From: JBOZRQ01 sp050789255
GTDB lineage: Bacteria; Bacillota; Sulfobacillia; Symbiobacteriales; Symbiobacteriaceae
Assembly (NCBI GenBank): GCA_050789255.1
Contig: JBOZRQ010000013.1
Span: 119,574-183,573 of the forward strand
Length of the DNA stretch: 64,000 nt
Reading direction: 5' to 3'
This document shows positions 7,185-16,116 of this stretch, in pieces. The first letter of the stretch is position 1, and every line of letters begins with the position of its first letter. The position numbers were made by a program, and so were the translations under genes. Below the pieces are notes generated by a model. That model had not been told where the DNA came from and did no database searches. It worked only from the letters and a program-made list of their open reading frames with translations.

Positions 7185-8090
7185 CTACACCAGCCCCCGG
7201 CGCTGCAGGATGTGCTGCAGGTCGTCGGCCTTGCGCTTAAAGTGGGTGCGGCGGTTCTGGGCAATGATCCTCCGGGCGACCTCCACCGGGACCGGCAGAT
7301 CGGGGGCGCCCAGGATCGTGTCGACCGCCTCGGCCTTCACGGTCATGAACTCGCTCAAGACCGGGGTGTGCAGGTGGAACTCCAGGATCCAGACCACGAA
7401 GGTGTCGGCCTGGTCGTAGGAGAAGCCCAGCTCCCCCTCGTCGGTCTGGCCGGGCCAGAGGCCGGCGGTTGGGACCCGCTGGACCAGGTCCTCGGCGAGG
7501 CCGCCTGCGGCGGCGAGGGCCCGCACCTCGGCCTTGGTGCAGTCCCGGATCGGCTGGCGGTCGGCGACACCGTCCCCTCGAATCGAGAAATAGCCCAGGA
7601 AGTTCTCGATGGCGTTATCCGTGCCCATCATCAGCCCGCCGAAAGCGTCCGCGAAGAAGCCGGCGGTCATCATGCGGACCGTGGGCTTGAGGTTGTTGAT
7701 CGCCCAGGCCAGCTTCTTCTCATCGAGGGGCACGCCCCGCTTGGCAGCCATCTCCTTAGCCGCCTCGGTATACAGGCTGACCGCCTGCTGCCACAGGCTG
7801 CTGAGGTTGATGGTGACCGCGGGAATCCCCAGGTGATCCGCCACGCGCTGCCCGTCGATAATATCCTTCTTGCGCTCGCCCTGGAGCTCGTCCTCCGAAC
7901 TGCACGGCAGGATCAGGCCGAGCGTCCCGTCGGGCGACGCTGCCTTGCTGATGACGGCCGAGGTCGTTGAATCGACGCCGCCGGAGAGGCTGTTGATCAG
8001 GGTCTTGATGCCGTAACTCTCCATGTACTGCCGGAGCTCAAGGGCCCGTTCTTCAACGGAGGCCACCTGGTGCTGCTTCTTCTCGGTCAC
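7185..8090 (-). CDS. nadE: NAD+ synthetase
   Basis: A 301-residue NadE. The PP-loop ATP-binding motif is SLSGGVDSTTSAV (near residue 35), with GTDNAIENFLGYFSIRGDGVAD and the metal and deamido-NAD site PTAGLWPGQTDEGELG. It converts deamido-NAD to NAD. There is no N-terminal glutaminase domain, so it is the short form that uses ammonia. GTG 8090 is chosen because GGGAGAG lies directly after the stop of the upstream gene. A further in-frame start at 8129 would overlap that gene. Confidence 0.94.
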   Translation of the reverse strand: MTEKKQHQVASVEERALELRQYMESYGIKTLINSLSGGVDSTTSAVISKAASPDGTLGLILPCSSEDELQGERKKDIIDGQRVADHLGIPAVTINLSSLWQQAVSLYTEAAKEMAAKRGVPLDEKKLAWAINNLKPTVRMMTAGFFADAFGGLMMGTDNAIENFLGYFSIRGDGVADRQPIRDCTKAEVRALAAAGGLAEDLVQRVPTAGLWPGQTDEGELGFSYDQADTFVVWILEFHLHTPVLSEFMTVKAEAVDTILGAPDLPVPVEVARRIIAQNRRTHFKRKADDLQHILQRRGLV

Positions 8091-8106
8091 GCCGAACGAC
8101 TCTCCC

Positions 8107-9291
8107 TTACGCAAGGTACTGCTGGACAAGGCTCAGGTAGTAGGCGATGCCGGTCTCCATGCACGACTCGTCGATCATGAGGGTGGCGGTGTGCAGGCCG
8201 GCAGGGTTGACGGTGCCGGGCGCCGAGCTGCCGAGGCGGGCGAAGCTGCCGGGCACGTGCTGCAGGAAGAAGGCGAAGTCCTCGCCGCCCATGGTTGCCT
8301 GCATGTCGCCGGCATTCTCCGCGCCCAGCACGGCGGCCGCCGCCGCCCGCGCCCGGTCGGTCATGGCGGCGTCGTTCACCAGGACCGGGTAGCCGCCCTC
8401 GTACTTCAAGGTGTAGGTCGCACCGGCTGCTTCGCAGACGCCCTTGACCACCTGCTCCAGGCGGGTCGGCATCAGCTTCTGCACATCGGGGGACATGGTC
8501 CGGACGGTGCCCCGGAAGGTGACCTCGTCGGGGATCACGTTGCGGGCCTCGCCGCCATGGATGGCGCCCACCGTGACCACCGCGTTCTGGAACGGGCTGA
8601 CGTTGCGGGCCACCACCTGCTGGAGCAGCGTGATGCACTGGGCCGCCGCAAGCACCGGGTCGACGGTCAGGTGCGGGTAGGCGCCGTGGCCGCCCTTGCC
8701 CCGAATGGTCACGTCGAAGTCGTCGGGGGCGGCGAGCATGGGGCCGGCGCCGAAGGTCATCTTGCCGGCGGCCAGCGCCGGGAAGACATGCAGGCCAAAG
8801 ATCGCATCCACCTTAGGATTCTCCAGGACGCCGTCCTTGATCATCAGGCTGGCGCCGCCGGGGTTCTGCTCCTCGCCGGGCTGGAAGATCAGCACCACGG
8901 TGCCGGCAAGCTCGGACTGCATCTCCTTCAGCGCCTTGGCCGTTGCCAGCAAGGTCGCCGTGTGGACATCGTGGCCGCAGGCGTGCATGACGCCGGGTTT
9001 GGTCGAGGCAAAGGGAAGGCCTGTCTCCTCGGTGATCGGCAGGGCATCCATGTCGGCCCGCAGGGCAATGGTCGGCCCCGGGCGCCCTCCTTCGATGATC
9101 ACCTTGATGCCGTAGCCGCCAATACCGGTTTGAAAGCGATGCCCCATCGCCTCGAGCTGGGCGGCCACGTAGGCGCTGGTCTCCTTCTCCTGGTAGCTGA
9201 GCTCCGGGTTGGCGTGCAGGTGGCGGCGGGCTTCTACGGCAAAGGGATGCACGCTCCGGGCCAGGCTGAGAATCTGCTCTTTGGTCCTCAT
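8107..9291 (-). CDS. M20-family amidohydrolase (N-acyl amino acid hydrolase)
   Basis: A 394-residue M20D metallopeptidase-like amidohydrolase of the hippurate / N-acetyl-diaminopimelate deacylase type. Visible motifs are RRHLHANPELSYQEKET, the metal ligand regions HACGHDVHTATLLATA and FQPGEEQNPGGASLMI, the dimerisation-domain segment GKGGHGAYPHLTVDPV, and the final TMGGEDFAFFLQHVPGSFARLG. It removes acyl groups from N-acylated amino acids or peptides. The next gene starts 16 nt downstream, with its ribosome binding site just after this stop. The exact substrate cannot be read from sequence. Start ATG 9291 sits 12 nt after GGAGG. Confidence 0.9.
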   Translation of the reverse strand: MRTKEQILSLARSVHPFAVEARRHLHANPELSYQEKETSAYVAAQLEAMGHRFQTGIGGYGIKVIIEGGRPGPTIALRADMDALPITEETGLPFASTKPGVMHACGHDVHTATLLATAKALKEMQSELAGTVVLIFQPGEEQNPGGASLMIKDGVLENPKVDAIFGLHVFPALAAGKMTFGAGPMLAAPDDFDVTIRGKGGHGAYPHLTVDPVLAAAQCITLLQQVVARNVSPFQNAVVTVGAIHGGEARNVIPDEVTFRGTVRTMSPDVQKLMPTRLEQVVKGVCEAAGATYTLKYEGGYPVLVNDAAMTDRARAAAAAVLGAENAGDMQATMGGEDFAFFLQHVPGSFARLGSSAPGTVNPAGLHTATLMIDESCMETGIAYYLSLVQQYLA

Positions 9292-9415
9292 GAGATTGGC
9301 AAACCTCCATCGGCGCATAGTCACACTACAGGATTATCTAGCAGGCAGACCAAACCCTGCCTCAATGTAAGGGAAACGCGGCAAGGCGCCGCTGTGAAAG
9401 CGGCGCCTCCATGGG

Positions 9416-10573
9416 TTACGCCCTCTGGTTCAACCCATCGATCAGCACCTGTGCCACCTCGGGTCGGGAGAACTCAGGCGGCGGGACCTGGCCGCTATAG
9501 AGCATCTCCCGCACCTTGGTGCCGCTGAGCGTCACGTGGTGCTCGTTGCCGTGGGGGCAGGTCTTGGGTGAGGCCATGTTCCCGCAAGCGCGGCAGAAGA
9601 AGGTGTGCTCGAAGAAGAGCGGGGTGATGCCCAACGCACCCGGTTCGAACTCATCGAAGATGCGCTGGGCGTCATAGGTGCCGTAGTAGTTGCCTACGCC
9701 GGCATGGTCGCGCCCCACGATGAAATGGGTGCACCCGTAGTTCTTCCGGCAGATCGCATGCCAGACCGCCTCCCTAGGTCCCGCATAGCGCATGGCCGCC
9801 GGGAACACCGAGAGCATGGTGCGGCCGGGCGGGTAGTACCCGTCCAGGATCGCCCGGTAGGCCCGCATCCGCACGGCTGCGGGGATATCGTCCGCCTTGG
9901 TCTCGCCAACCAGCGGGTGGAGCAGCAGCCCGTCGCAGATCTCCAGGGCGCACTTCTGGATATACTCGTGTGCCCGGTGAACCGGGTTGCGGGTCTGAAA
10001 GCCGACAACCCGCTTCCAACCCCGCTCCCGGAAGGCGGCGCGGGTCTCAGCGGGATCCATGTGATAGGCCGGGAACTCGGGCGCCGGCCGGTCCAGCACT
10101 GCTACCTTCCCGCCCAGGTAGACCTCGCCCTGTGCCATCAGCCGCTTGACGCCAGGGTGGGCCACCTCGGTGGTCCGGAAGCACTCCCGGGCCTCCAGGT
10201 CCTTGTCGTACTCAAACTTCTCGACCACATCCATCACGGCCAGGATCTGGCCGTTCTCCCCCTCCAGGGCAACCTGGCTGTCGAGGGGGATCTGGCGGGC
10301 CTCCTCCCGGCTCACCGCCAGGGTGACCGGCAGCGCCCAGGGCAGGCCGTTGTCCAGGTGCATCTCCCGGACCACCCGGCGGTAGTCCCGCTGGAGCATG
10401 AAGCCCGTCAGCGGGGAGAGGGCGCCGACGCCGATCATCTCCAGATCGGATGCCTCCCGGGGCGAAAGCCGGACTCGATTCAGCTCCTGGGCCCAGCCCC
10501 GGGCCTCCCGAAGATCGTCACCGGTCAGCATGCGGTTGATCAGCACGCCGCCGTGGGGGGCGATCGGACTCAC
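9416..10573 (-). CDS. sat: Sulfate adenylyltransferase (ATP sulfurylase)
   Basis: A 385-residue single-chain ATP sulfurylase of the Sat/MET3 type, converting sulfate and ATP to APS. The active-site motif is GFQTRNPVHRAHEYIQK, followed by LVGETKADDIPA and FIVGRDHAGVGNYYG. The Cys cluster FFCRACGNMASPKTCPHG resembles the zinc site of thermophilic enzymes, and the C-terminus has HHVTLSGTKVREML. No APS kinase domain is fused. GTG 10573 lies after a GGGGGGA site and 14 nt behind the cysH stop, so the two genes form a sulfate-reduction unit. Confidence 0.95.
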   Translation of the reverse strand: MSPIAPHGGVLINRMLTGDDLREARGWAQELNRVRLSPREASDLEMIGVGALSPLTGFMLQRDYRRVVREMHLDNGLPWALPVTLAVSREEARQIPLDSQVALEGENGQILAVMDVVEKFEYDKDLEARECFRTTEVAHPGVKRLMAQGEVYLGGKVAVLDRPAPEFPAYHMDPAETRAAFRERGWKRVVGFQTRNPVHRAHEYIQKCALEICDGLLLHPLVGETKADDIPAAVRMRAYRAILDGYYPPGRTMLSVFPAAMRYAGPREAVWHAICRKNYGCTHFIVGRDHAGVGNYYGTYDAQRIFDEFEPGALGITPLFFEHTFFCRACGNMASPKTCPHGNEHHVTLSGTKVREMLYSGQVPPPEFSRPEVAQVLIDGLNQRA

Positions 10574-10587
10574 CTCTTCGTCCCCCC

Positions 10588-11289
10588 CTACTTGTGCAGG
10601 CCGCACTCGGTCTTGTTAAATCCGCTCCAGCGGCCGGCCCGGGGGTCTTCACCGGGCCTGACGGCCCGGGTGCAGTGAACGCAGCCGATGCTCGGGTAGC
10701 CCTGGTCATGGAGCACGTTGTACGGGACCCCGTTCGCTATGATGTAATTCCAGACATCCCGGTCCTTCCAGGCCGCCAGCGGGTTGATCTTGACCAGCCC
10801 GAACTTGGCGTCCCACTCGACCACCCTGGCGTTGGCCCGGGTGGGCGCCTGCTCCCGGCGAATCCCGGTGATCCAGGCGGTCAGGCCCGAGAGCACCCGC
10901 CCCAGCGGCTCCACCTTCCGGATGCCACAGCAGGCGTCCGGGTTGGAGGCCCACAGCGCCTCGCCGTGCTGCTCCGCCTGCTCACCCAAAGTGAGCAGCG
11001 GCAGAACCTGCTCCAGGGTGATGTCGTACTTGGCCCTGATCTGGTCGATCACCTCGTACGTCTCGCCGAAAAGCAGGTTGGTGTCCAGGTAGAAGACCCG
11101 GGCGCCGGGCCGGAGCTTGGCGACCATGTCGACCAGGGCCACGTCCTCGGCACCAAAGCTGCACGCCAGGGAGATCTCCTCCTTGGCGAAGTTCTCAAAA
11201 GCCCACTTGAGGATCTCCTCGGGCTGCTGGCCCTCCAGGGCCTCGGCCACCGCGTTCAGTTCCGCGTCCGTCCAGGTATGAGTAGCCAC
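10588..11289 (-). CDS. cysH: APS/PAPS reductase (iron-sulfur type)
   Basis: A 233-residue adenylylsulfate/phosphoadenylylsulfate reductase. The PP-loop-like motif is ACSFGAEDVALVDM. Two cysteine pairs (DACCGIRKVEPL and SIGCVHCTR) are the ligands of the 4Fe-4S cluster that mark APS-type enzymes, and the catalytic cysteine is in the C-terminal KTECGLHK. It reduces activated sulfate to sulfite using thioredoxin. It lies between cysK and sat. Cluster ligands plus the absence of an APS kinase in view favour APS as substrate. Confidence 0.94.
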   Translation of the reverse strand: MATHTWTDAELNAVAEALEGQQPEEILKWAFENFAKEEISLACSFGAEDVALVDMVAKLRPGARVFYLDTNLLFGETYEVIDQIRAKYDITLEQVLPLLTLGEQAEQHGEALWASNPDACCGIRKVEPLGRVLSGLTAWITGIRREQAPTRANARVVEWDAKFGLVKINPLAAWKDRDVWNYIIANGVPYNVLHDQGYPSIGCVHCTRAVRPGEDPRAGRWSGFNKTECGLHK

Positions 11290-11349
11290 CGGTTCCGCCT
11301 CCTTGCATCAGTTCCAACCTCACTGTATGCGTGGGGGCGGGAGAATGGG

Positions 11350-11377
11350 AAAGGGCGCCCTCGCTGGAGGGCGCCCC
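11350..11377 (-). terminator. Hairpin after cysK
   Basis: Perfect 10-bp stem GGGCGCCCTC / GAGGGCGCCC with a 4-nt loop, 9 nt beyond the cysK stop on the minus strand. The T tract is weak (CTTTCCC), so it may be a leaky terminator allowing some transcription into cysH. Confidence 0.6.
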
Positions 11378-11385
11378 GTTTGATC

Positions 11386-12321
<936 letters not shown>

Positions 12322-12401
12322 GTACGGAATCCTCCTCTGCTGCTGGGGATTACTTAAAACAGACTAATCCGGTCGGAAATAAGGAATTACCTGTTGGCAT
12401 C

Positions 12402-12430
12402 ATTATACTATCACCTGCGGGAAGTGAAAA
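12402..12430 (-). promoter_or_regulatory. Promoter of cysK
   Basis: On the minus strand a perfect TATAAT (12402-12407) lies 17 nt downstream of TTTTCA (12425-12430). The leader of about 75 nt that follows holds an imperfect inverted repeat (GGTAATTCC / GGATTAGTC region) that could be a repressor site; I cannot assign the regulator. Confidence 0.65.
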
Positions 12431-12440
12431 GGGCTTCCAT

Positions 12441-12471
12441 AAGAAAAAGGCTACCCGCAACGCGGGCAGCC
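12441..12471 (-). terminator. Terminator built from the last codons of the E1-like gene
   Basis: On the minus strand GGCTGCCCGC, loop GTT, GCGGGTAGCC, then TTTTTCTT. The stem covers the final codons (Cys-Pro-Arg-Cys-Gly) and the TAG stop of the upstream gene, so coding and termination signals coincide. Confidence 0.85.
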
Positions 12472-13176
12472 TACGCCTTTCTCGAAGAACTCCTCCCGGA
12501 ACTGGGCCGTCCAGCCGTCGTAGCAGAGCACCCGCCCGAAGAGCGGGGTGCCGGCGCCCAGAATGAGCTTGACCGCTTCGGTGGCAGCGACCACCCCCAC
12601 CACCCCGGCGGCGGCCGCCAGGGCCGGGGCGCCCTCCTCCGGATAGAGCCCCAGGGCCTGCGCCCGGGCGGCGCCCAGGCAGTCGAAGCAGGGCTGGCCC
12701 TGGCGGAAGACCGCCGCCGCCCCGCCGGCGCCATGGGCGCCGCAGAGCACCGCCGCCGCTCCACTCTGCAGGGCCGTGCGGGCCAATGCAGCAAAATCGC
12801 CGGCGCTGGCCAGCACCAGGTGGTGCTCCCCCACCGCTCCGACCACGTCGCTCTCCCGGTCGAGGCACTCGATAACCGCATCGGGGTTGATCGCACGCAT
12901 GGCCGTGGCCGCCGATCGCGCCCGCGGCTGGCCGATTCGAGACGTACTGTGGGCGATTCCGCTCTCCAGGTCAGCCGGGGCCAGCAGGCTCGGGTCCCAG
13001 AGCGTAATCTGCCCGATGCCGGCCGCCGCCAGGTAGAGCGCCGCCGCCGAGCCCGAAGCGCCAACCCCAGCCACGAGTACCGAGGCCGCCTTCAACTTAC
13101 GCTGCCCCCGCCCCCCGACCTCTGGCAAAATGATGTGCCGGCTGTACCTGAGAATCTCCTGTTCGGTGAGGCTCAT
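12451..13176 (-). CDS. E1-like (MoeB/ThiF fold) protein with degenerate nucleotide site
   Basis: A 241-residue MoeB/ThiF-fold protein. It keeps the N-terminal RYSRHIILPEVGGRGQ motif, whose second arginine (Arg13) matches E. coli MoeB Arg14, and both zinc-binding pairs (CFDC and CPRC). The nucleotide-site residues are lost: GVGASGS replaces GxGGLG, ADLESGI replaces the SNLQRQ segment with its catalytic Asn and Arg, GQPR replaces GQPK, and ASAGDF replaces the DxxDN motif. The usual crossover-loop cysteine is also absent (ALAAAAGVVG). It overlaps the stop of the intact partner by 4 nt, so the two proteins are probably made together and form a heterodimer. Confidence 0.88.
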   Translation of the reverse strand: MSLTEQEILRYSRHIILPEVGGRGQRKLKAASVLVAGVGASGSAAALYLAAAGIGQITLWDPSLLAPADLESGIAHSTSRIGQPRARSAATAMRAINPDAVIECLDRESDVVGAVGEHHLVLASAGDFAALARTALQSGAAAVLCGAHGAGGAAAVFRQGQPCFDCLGAARAQALGLYPEEGAPALAAAAGVVGVVAATEAVKLILGAGTPLFGRVLCYDGWTAQFREEFFEKGVGCPRCG

Positions 13177-13934
13177 TCCACATTCCCCCCGCAGAAGGCG
13201 ACATAGTCAATCAGCCCGGTGATGGTCGGGTGCTCCCCGCAGACCGGGCAGGTCGGGCTGCGCCGAATCCGGACCTCGGCGACCTCCATGCTCAGGGAGT
13301 TGTAGATCATGAGCCGGCCGCTTAGGTCCCGGCCACGCCCCGTCAAGACTTTCAGCGCCTCCATGGCCATGAGGCTGCCGACGAAGCCCGGTAGCACGCC
13401 AATGACCCCTGCCTGCGCGCACGACGGCACCGAGCCGGGGGGCGGCGGTTCGGGGTACAGGCAGCGGTAGCAGGGCCCCTCGCCCGGGCGGAACACGGTG
13501 ATCTGCCCGTCCCAGCGGAAGATAGAGCCGTGCACCTGAGGCTTTCCTGTAAAGACGCACGCGTCGTTTACCAGGTAACGGGTGGCGAAATTATCGCTCC
13601 CGTCGAGGATGATGTCGTACTGGGCGAATAGTTCCAGCGCGTTCTCAGAGGTGAGGGCGACGGGGTGCAGCTCCACCTGCGCAGCAGGGTTGAGCGCCTG
13701 CAGCTTGTCCGCCCCGCTTTCGACCTTGGGCCTGCCCACGTCGGGCGTGTAGTGGAGCACCTGGCGCTGCAGGTTGGTCAGGTCGACCACGTCCATGTCG
13801 CACAGACCGATTCGCCCTACGCCGGCAGCCGCCAGCTGGTAGGCGATTGGCGAACCGAGACCGCCCGTGCCAATGAGCAGGGCCGAAGAGGCGGCCAGCT
13901 TAACTTTCTCCTGTAGGGTGAAGACACTATCCAT
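13173..13934 (-). CDS. E1-like (MoeB/ThiF) adenylating enzyme lacking the N-terminal arginine motif
   Basis: A 253-residue E1-like enzyme with a complete nucleotide site: GTGGLGSP (22-29), Asp46/Asp48 in LCDMDVVD, Asn54 and Arg57 in TNLQRQ, Lys70 in GRPKVES, Asp114 in DGSDNFATRY, zinc pairs CYRC and CPVC, and the crossover-loop cysteine in VPSCAQAGVIGVLPG. It should adenylate the C-terminal glycine of a ubiquitin-like or sulfur-carrier protein. The family N-terminus RYSRHxxLPExG is missing: the protein starts MDSVFTLQEKVKLAASS, and a TAA lies two codons upstream of the ATG, so this is not a mis-set start. The missing arginine is present in the downstream partner gene. Confidence 0.9.
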   Translation of the reverse strand: MDSVFTLQEKVKLAASSALLIGTGGLGSPIAYQLAAAGVGRIGLCDMDVVDLTNLQRQVLHYTPDVGRPKVESGADKLQALNPAAQVELHPVALTSENALELFAQYDIILDGSDNFATRYLVNDACVFTGKPQVHGSIFRWDGQITVFRPGEGPCYRCLYPEPPPPGSVPSCAQAGVIGVLPGFVGSLMAMEALKVLTGRGRDLSGRLMIYNSLSMEVAEVRIRRSPTCPVCGEHPTITGLIDYVAFCGGNVE

Positions 13935-14010
13935 AATTTACCAGTTCCTCCCAAGGAGGTCAATTCGTTTTCTGCAGCATGCTCTCCCAGTATAGCAAAA
14001 AGCCGCCGCG

Positions 14011-14047
14011 AAAAAAGGACCGCCGTGCACCCGCACGACGATCCTTT
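14011..14047 (-). terminator. Terminator after GNAT gene
   Basis: On the minus strand AAAGGATCGTCGTGC pairs with GCACGGCGGTCCTTT (a few mismatches) and runs into TTTTTT. A TATACT -10-like hexamer (13989-13994) follows and may serve the E1-like genes, though no good -35 is visible. Confidence 0.8.
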
Positions 14048-14051
14048 CCTA

Positions 14052-15005
14052 TTATACACCCTCACGGAGCACCAACCGGGCGGTCACCCAGGCGGGTTGG
14101 CGTACGAAGCCCATCTTCATATTAATCGCCAGCATGCGCTGATTGTTCGACTCATTCCAGGTCCGGATCTTCCTGTAGCCGGCCTGACGGGCCGCCTCCA
14201 CCCCTTTGACCTTCATCGCCAGGGCGATGCCGGTGCCGCGGTGCGCACGGTCCACAGCGGTCAGGCCGTTGTGCAGCTCGTGCTCCTCGTCGGTCTTCCA
14301 GAGGTTGTGCATGCCCACCATCTCCCCGTCCTTGAGGGCGATGAAGTAACCGCCCGGCCAGAACTCCTTCTTGTCGAAGCCCTTCACCCATTCCTCGAAG
14401 GGGATGTCGACCACCGGCTCCACCGACGGCACATCCCGGCGGAGGCGGTTGGCCAGGGCGTGGATCTTCTGGCGGTGCTCCGGGTCGGCGGCCAGGTCCG
14501 GGTAGGCCTTGATCTCGTAGCCCATGGCTGCCACCTTGCTGACCGTGTCCGTATACGGGGTCACATCGGCCGCAGCTACGTCCAGGTGGGACTCCCAGGC
14601 CCGCATCGCCTCGCTGAAGCCACGCTTCTGGGCAAAGGCGATGGAGTCGGTATAGGTCTCCTTATACTGCGTCGCAGCGGAGATCGGATCGAACTGAGCG
14701 AGTTCCTCCATCACCCGGCTGTACAGGGCGCCGCCGATACCGCGCCGGCGGAACTCGGGAAGCACGCAGATGTCGACGTGGAACTTCTGGGGATGGTACG
14801 CCCAAGGTCCCTGGAAATAGCCACCGAAACCGACGGTCTTGCCGTCCAGTTCGGCGACGAACTTGGCGACCTTGTACTTGTCCTCCCGCTTCTCGTCATC
14901 CCGGCGGATGGTCTCCGCCGAGCTGGGCATCTCAAAGCAGACCGATTCGATATGCGCCTGGGCCTCGTAGTCCTCACGGGTAAAGGGCCGAATCACGTAT
15001 GTCAC
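14052..15005 (-). CDS. Tandem GNAT-fold acetyltransferase
   Basis: A 317-residue protein with two GNAT domains. The first (residues 5-150) shows the acetyl-CoA loop VLPEFRRRGIGGALYSRVME. The second (about 170-317) ends with the block VDRAHRGTGIALAMKVKGVEAARQ and the asparagine motif WNESNNQRMLAINMKMGF. The substrate is not predictable. GTG 15005 is chosen because GGGAGAG lies 7 nt upstream; an ATG at 15068 lies inside the preceding gene. It is the last gene of a unit that starts with an ABC exporter and small proteins. Confidence 0.85.
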   Translation of the reverse strand: MTYVIRPFTREDYEAQAHIESVCFEMPSSAETIRRDDEKREDKYKVAKFVAELDGKTVGFGGYFQGPWAYHPQKFHVDICVLPEFRRRGIGGALYSRVMEELAQFDPISAATQYKETYTDSIAFAQKRGFSEAMRAWESHLDVAAADVTPYTDTVSKVAAMGYEIKAYPDLAADPEHRQKIHALANRLRRDVPSVEPVVDIPFEEWVKGFDKKEFWPGGYFIALKDGEMVGMHNLWKTDEEHELHNGLTAVDRAHRGTGIALAMKVKGVEAARQAGYRKIRTWNESNNQRMLAINMKMGFVRQPAWVTARLVLREGV

Positions 15006-15037
15006 AGCGAATCTCTCCCTTAAATAGGTCTGAGCGA

Positions 15038-15463
15038 TTACTTGCCCCAGGTTGTACCCATGCGCCACATGGCCTGGAAGCCCTTGGAGCCGTCCACGGT
15101 CTCGAAGCGGAAGCGGCGGTAAAACTCGTCGTTGCCGGAATCCGAGAGCAGGACCGTGTTCTGGACCTCGTCGTACCCCTCCAGCAGGCGGGACATCAGC
15201 TCACGGCCGTGCCCCTTGCCCTGGTACTGGGGGTAGAGCAGAATCTCGGGGACATACAGGCAAAACTCGCCGTCGGTGATCATGCGGGCCATGCCCACCA
15301 GCCGGTCGCCATCCCATGCGGTGACGACCCGGCTGGAGGCAGAAAGGGCCCGGGCTACCCGCTCGGGGTAGCGGTGCTGGAGCCAACCCAGGGCTTCGTA
15401 GAGCGACAGCAACTGCTGCAGGGGAAACGCCGTACCGAGCTCAAAGCGAATCAACGTGCTCAC
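15038..15463 (-). CDS. GNAT-family acetyltransferase
   Basis: A 141-residue single-domain GNAT. The acetyl-CoA-binding loop is LLYPQYQGKGHGRELMSRLLE, preceded by LVGMARMITDGEFCLYVPEI. The C-terminal YRRFRFETVDGSKGFQAMWRM matches the end of the fold. It lies 22 nt downstream of a 65-residue small protein and 32 nt upstream of the tandem GNAT. Start GTG 15463 has a GGGA very close by; TTG 15454 is an alternative with better spacing. Confidence 0.85.
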   Translation of the reverse strand: MSTLIRFELGTAFPLQQLLSLYEALGWLQHRYPERVARALSASSRVVTAWDGDRLVGMARMITDGEFCLYVPEILLYPQYQGKGHGRELMSRLLEGYDEVQNTVLLSDSGNDEFYRRFRFETVDGSKGFQAMWRMGTTWGK

Positions 15464-15485
15464 TCCCTGGGGTGTAGGGCTGATC

Positions 15486-15683
15486 CTAGAATCCGATGCG
15501 GGCCACGAGACCGGGAGCCCAGCGGTTCAGAACCCGGCGCAGGCGGAACATCCGCATGAAGCGCCGGTGGGCTGCCTTGCTGGCCTGACGGCCCAGTTCA
15601 AACTCAGCAATCAGCTCCTGCTGGCGGCTGTGCGCCAGTTTCAGAGCGAGGTCGGGGCTAATGAGACGACTGTTCAGAGACAT
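15486..15683 (-). CDS. 65-residue basic small protein, paralogue B
   Basis: ATG 15683 follows GGGAGGAAA with good spacing. The protein has an N-terminal amphipathic part (SPDLALKLAHSRQQELIAEF) and a strongly basic C-terminal part (AHRRFMRMFRLRRVLNRW). It aligns over its whole length, without gaps, with the 65-residue protein 37 nt upstream; shared positions include L..D.A..L...RQ.EL..E and AHRRF..MF.LRR.L.RW.P...ARI. I do not recognise a family with a known function. A cationic amphipathic C-terminus may bind membrane, RNA or DNA. Confidence 0.75.
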   Translation of the reverse strand: MSLNSRLISPDLALKLAHSRQQELIAEFELGRQASKAAHRRFMRMFRLRRVLNRWAPGLVARIGF

Positions 15684-15720
15684 GTGGTTATTTCCTCCCA
15701 AAAGGTGACAGACGGATTGG

Positions 15721-15918
15721 TTAGTGAAGAATCCGGGCAGCGACGCTGGGAACCCAACGGTGCAGCGCCCTGCGAAGAAGGAACATCTGCCTGAACCGGC
15801 GGTGAGCCTTCCTGCTGGCCGCTCGGTCTGCCTCCAACTCGAGGCGCAGTTCGTGCTGGCGTTGCTTGACCAGCGAAAACGCCTCGTCGGCGGTCATCAA
15901 TCCAAGGTGCAGTAACAT
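15721..15918 (-). CDS. 65-residue basic small protein, paralogue A
   Basis: ATG 15918 follows AGGAGGAAA at about ten bases. The protein has the same length and plan as paralogue B: MLLHLGLMTADEAFSLVKQR, an acidic middle, then AHRRFRQMFLLRRALHRWVP. Roughly half the positions are identical between the two, so they are a tandem duplication. It lies between a 24-codon ORF downstream of the ABC permease and paralogue B, all on the minus strand. Function unknown. Confidence 0.75.
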   Translation of the reverse strand: MLLHLGLMTADEAFSLVKQRQHELRLELEADRAASRKAHRRFRQMFLLRRALHRWVPSVAARILH

Positions 15919-16012
15919 GATCGTATTTCCTCCTGAAACGTCAAAGACGAGTGAATTAGAACTGGGTCCTGCCGGGCAGTCGGGTGGCCTGGCGATTCCG
16001 GCGCTTGCGCGA

Positions 16013-16087
16013 TCACGCCGCGAAGTACTCCCCGAAGGTGCGAACGACAAGGGGAGTCACGTGGAATGGGTCGTAACGGATACACAT
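16013..16087 (-). CDS. 24-residue small ORF after ABC permease
   Basis: ATG 16087 is preceded by CAGGAGGATTCTCGCACC, a near-consensus ribosome binding site. The peptide begins MCIRYDPFHVTPLVVRTF and ends GEYFAA. It starts 29 nt after the permease stop and runs in the same direction. Its good ribosome binding site and position in a set of small genes favour a real peptide, but length alone makes this uncertain. It has one cysteine and no recognisable signal peptide. Confidence 0.5.
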   Translation of the reverse strand: MCIRYDPFHVTPLVVRTFGEYFAA

Positions 16088-16116
16088 GGTGCGAGAATCC
16101 TCCTGTGGTCAACGGA

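Noticed and set aside
13935..14050. A frameshift hiding the missing N-terminus of the first E1-like protein
   Set aside because: None of the frames upstream of 13934 encodes a RYSRHxxLPExG-like sequence; a stop and a good ribosome binding site precede the ATG.
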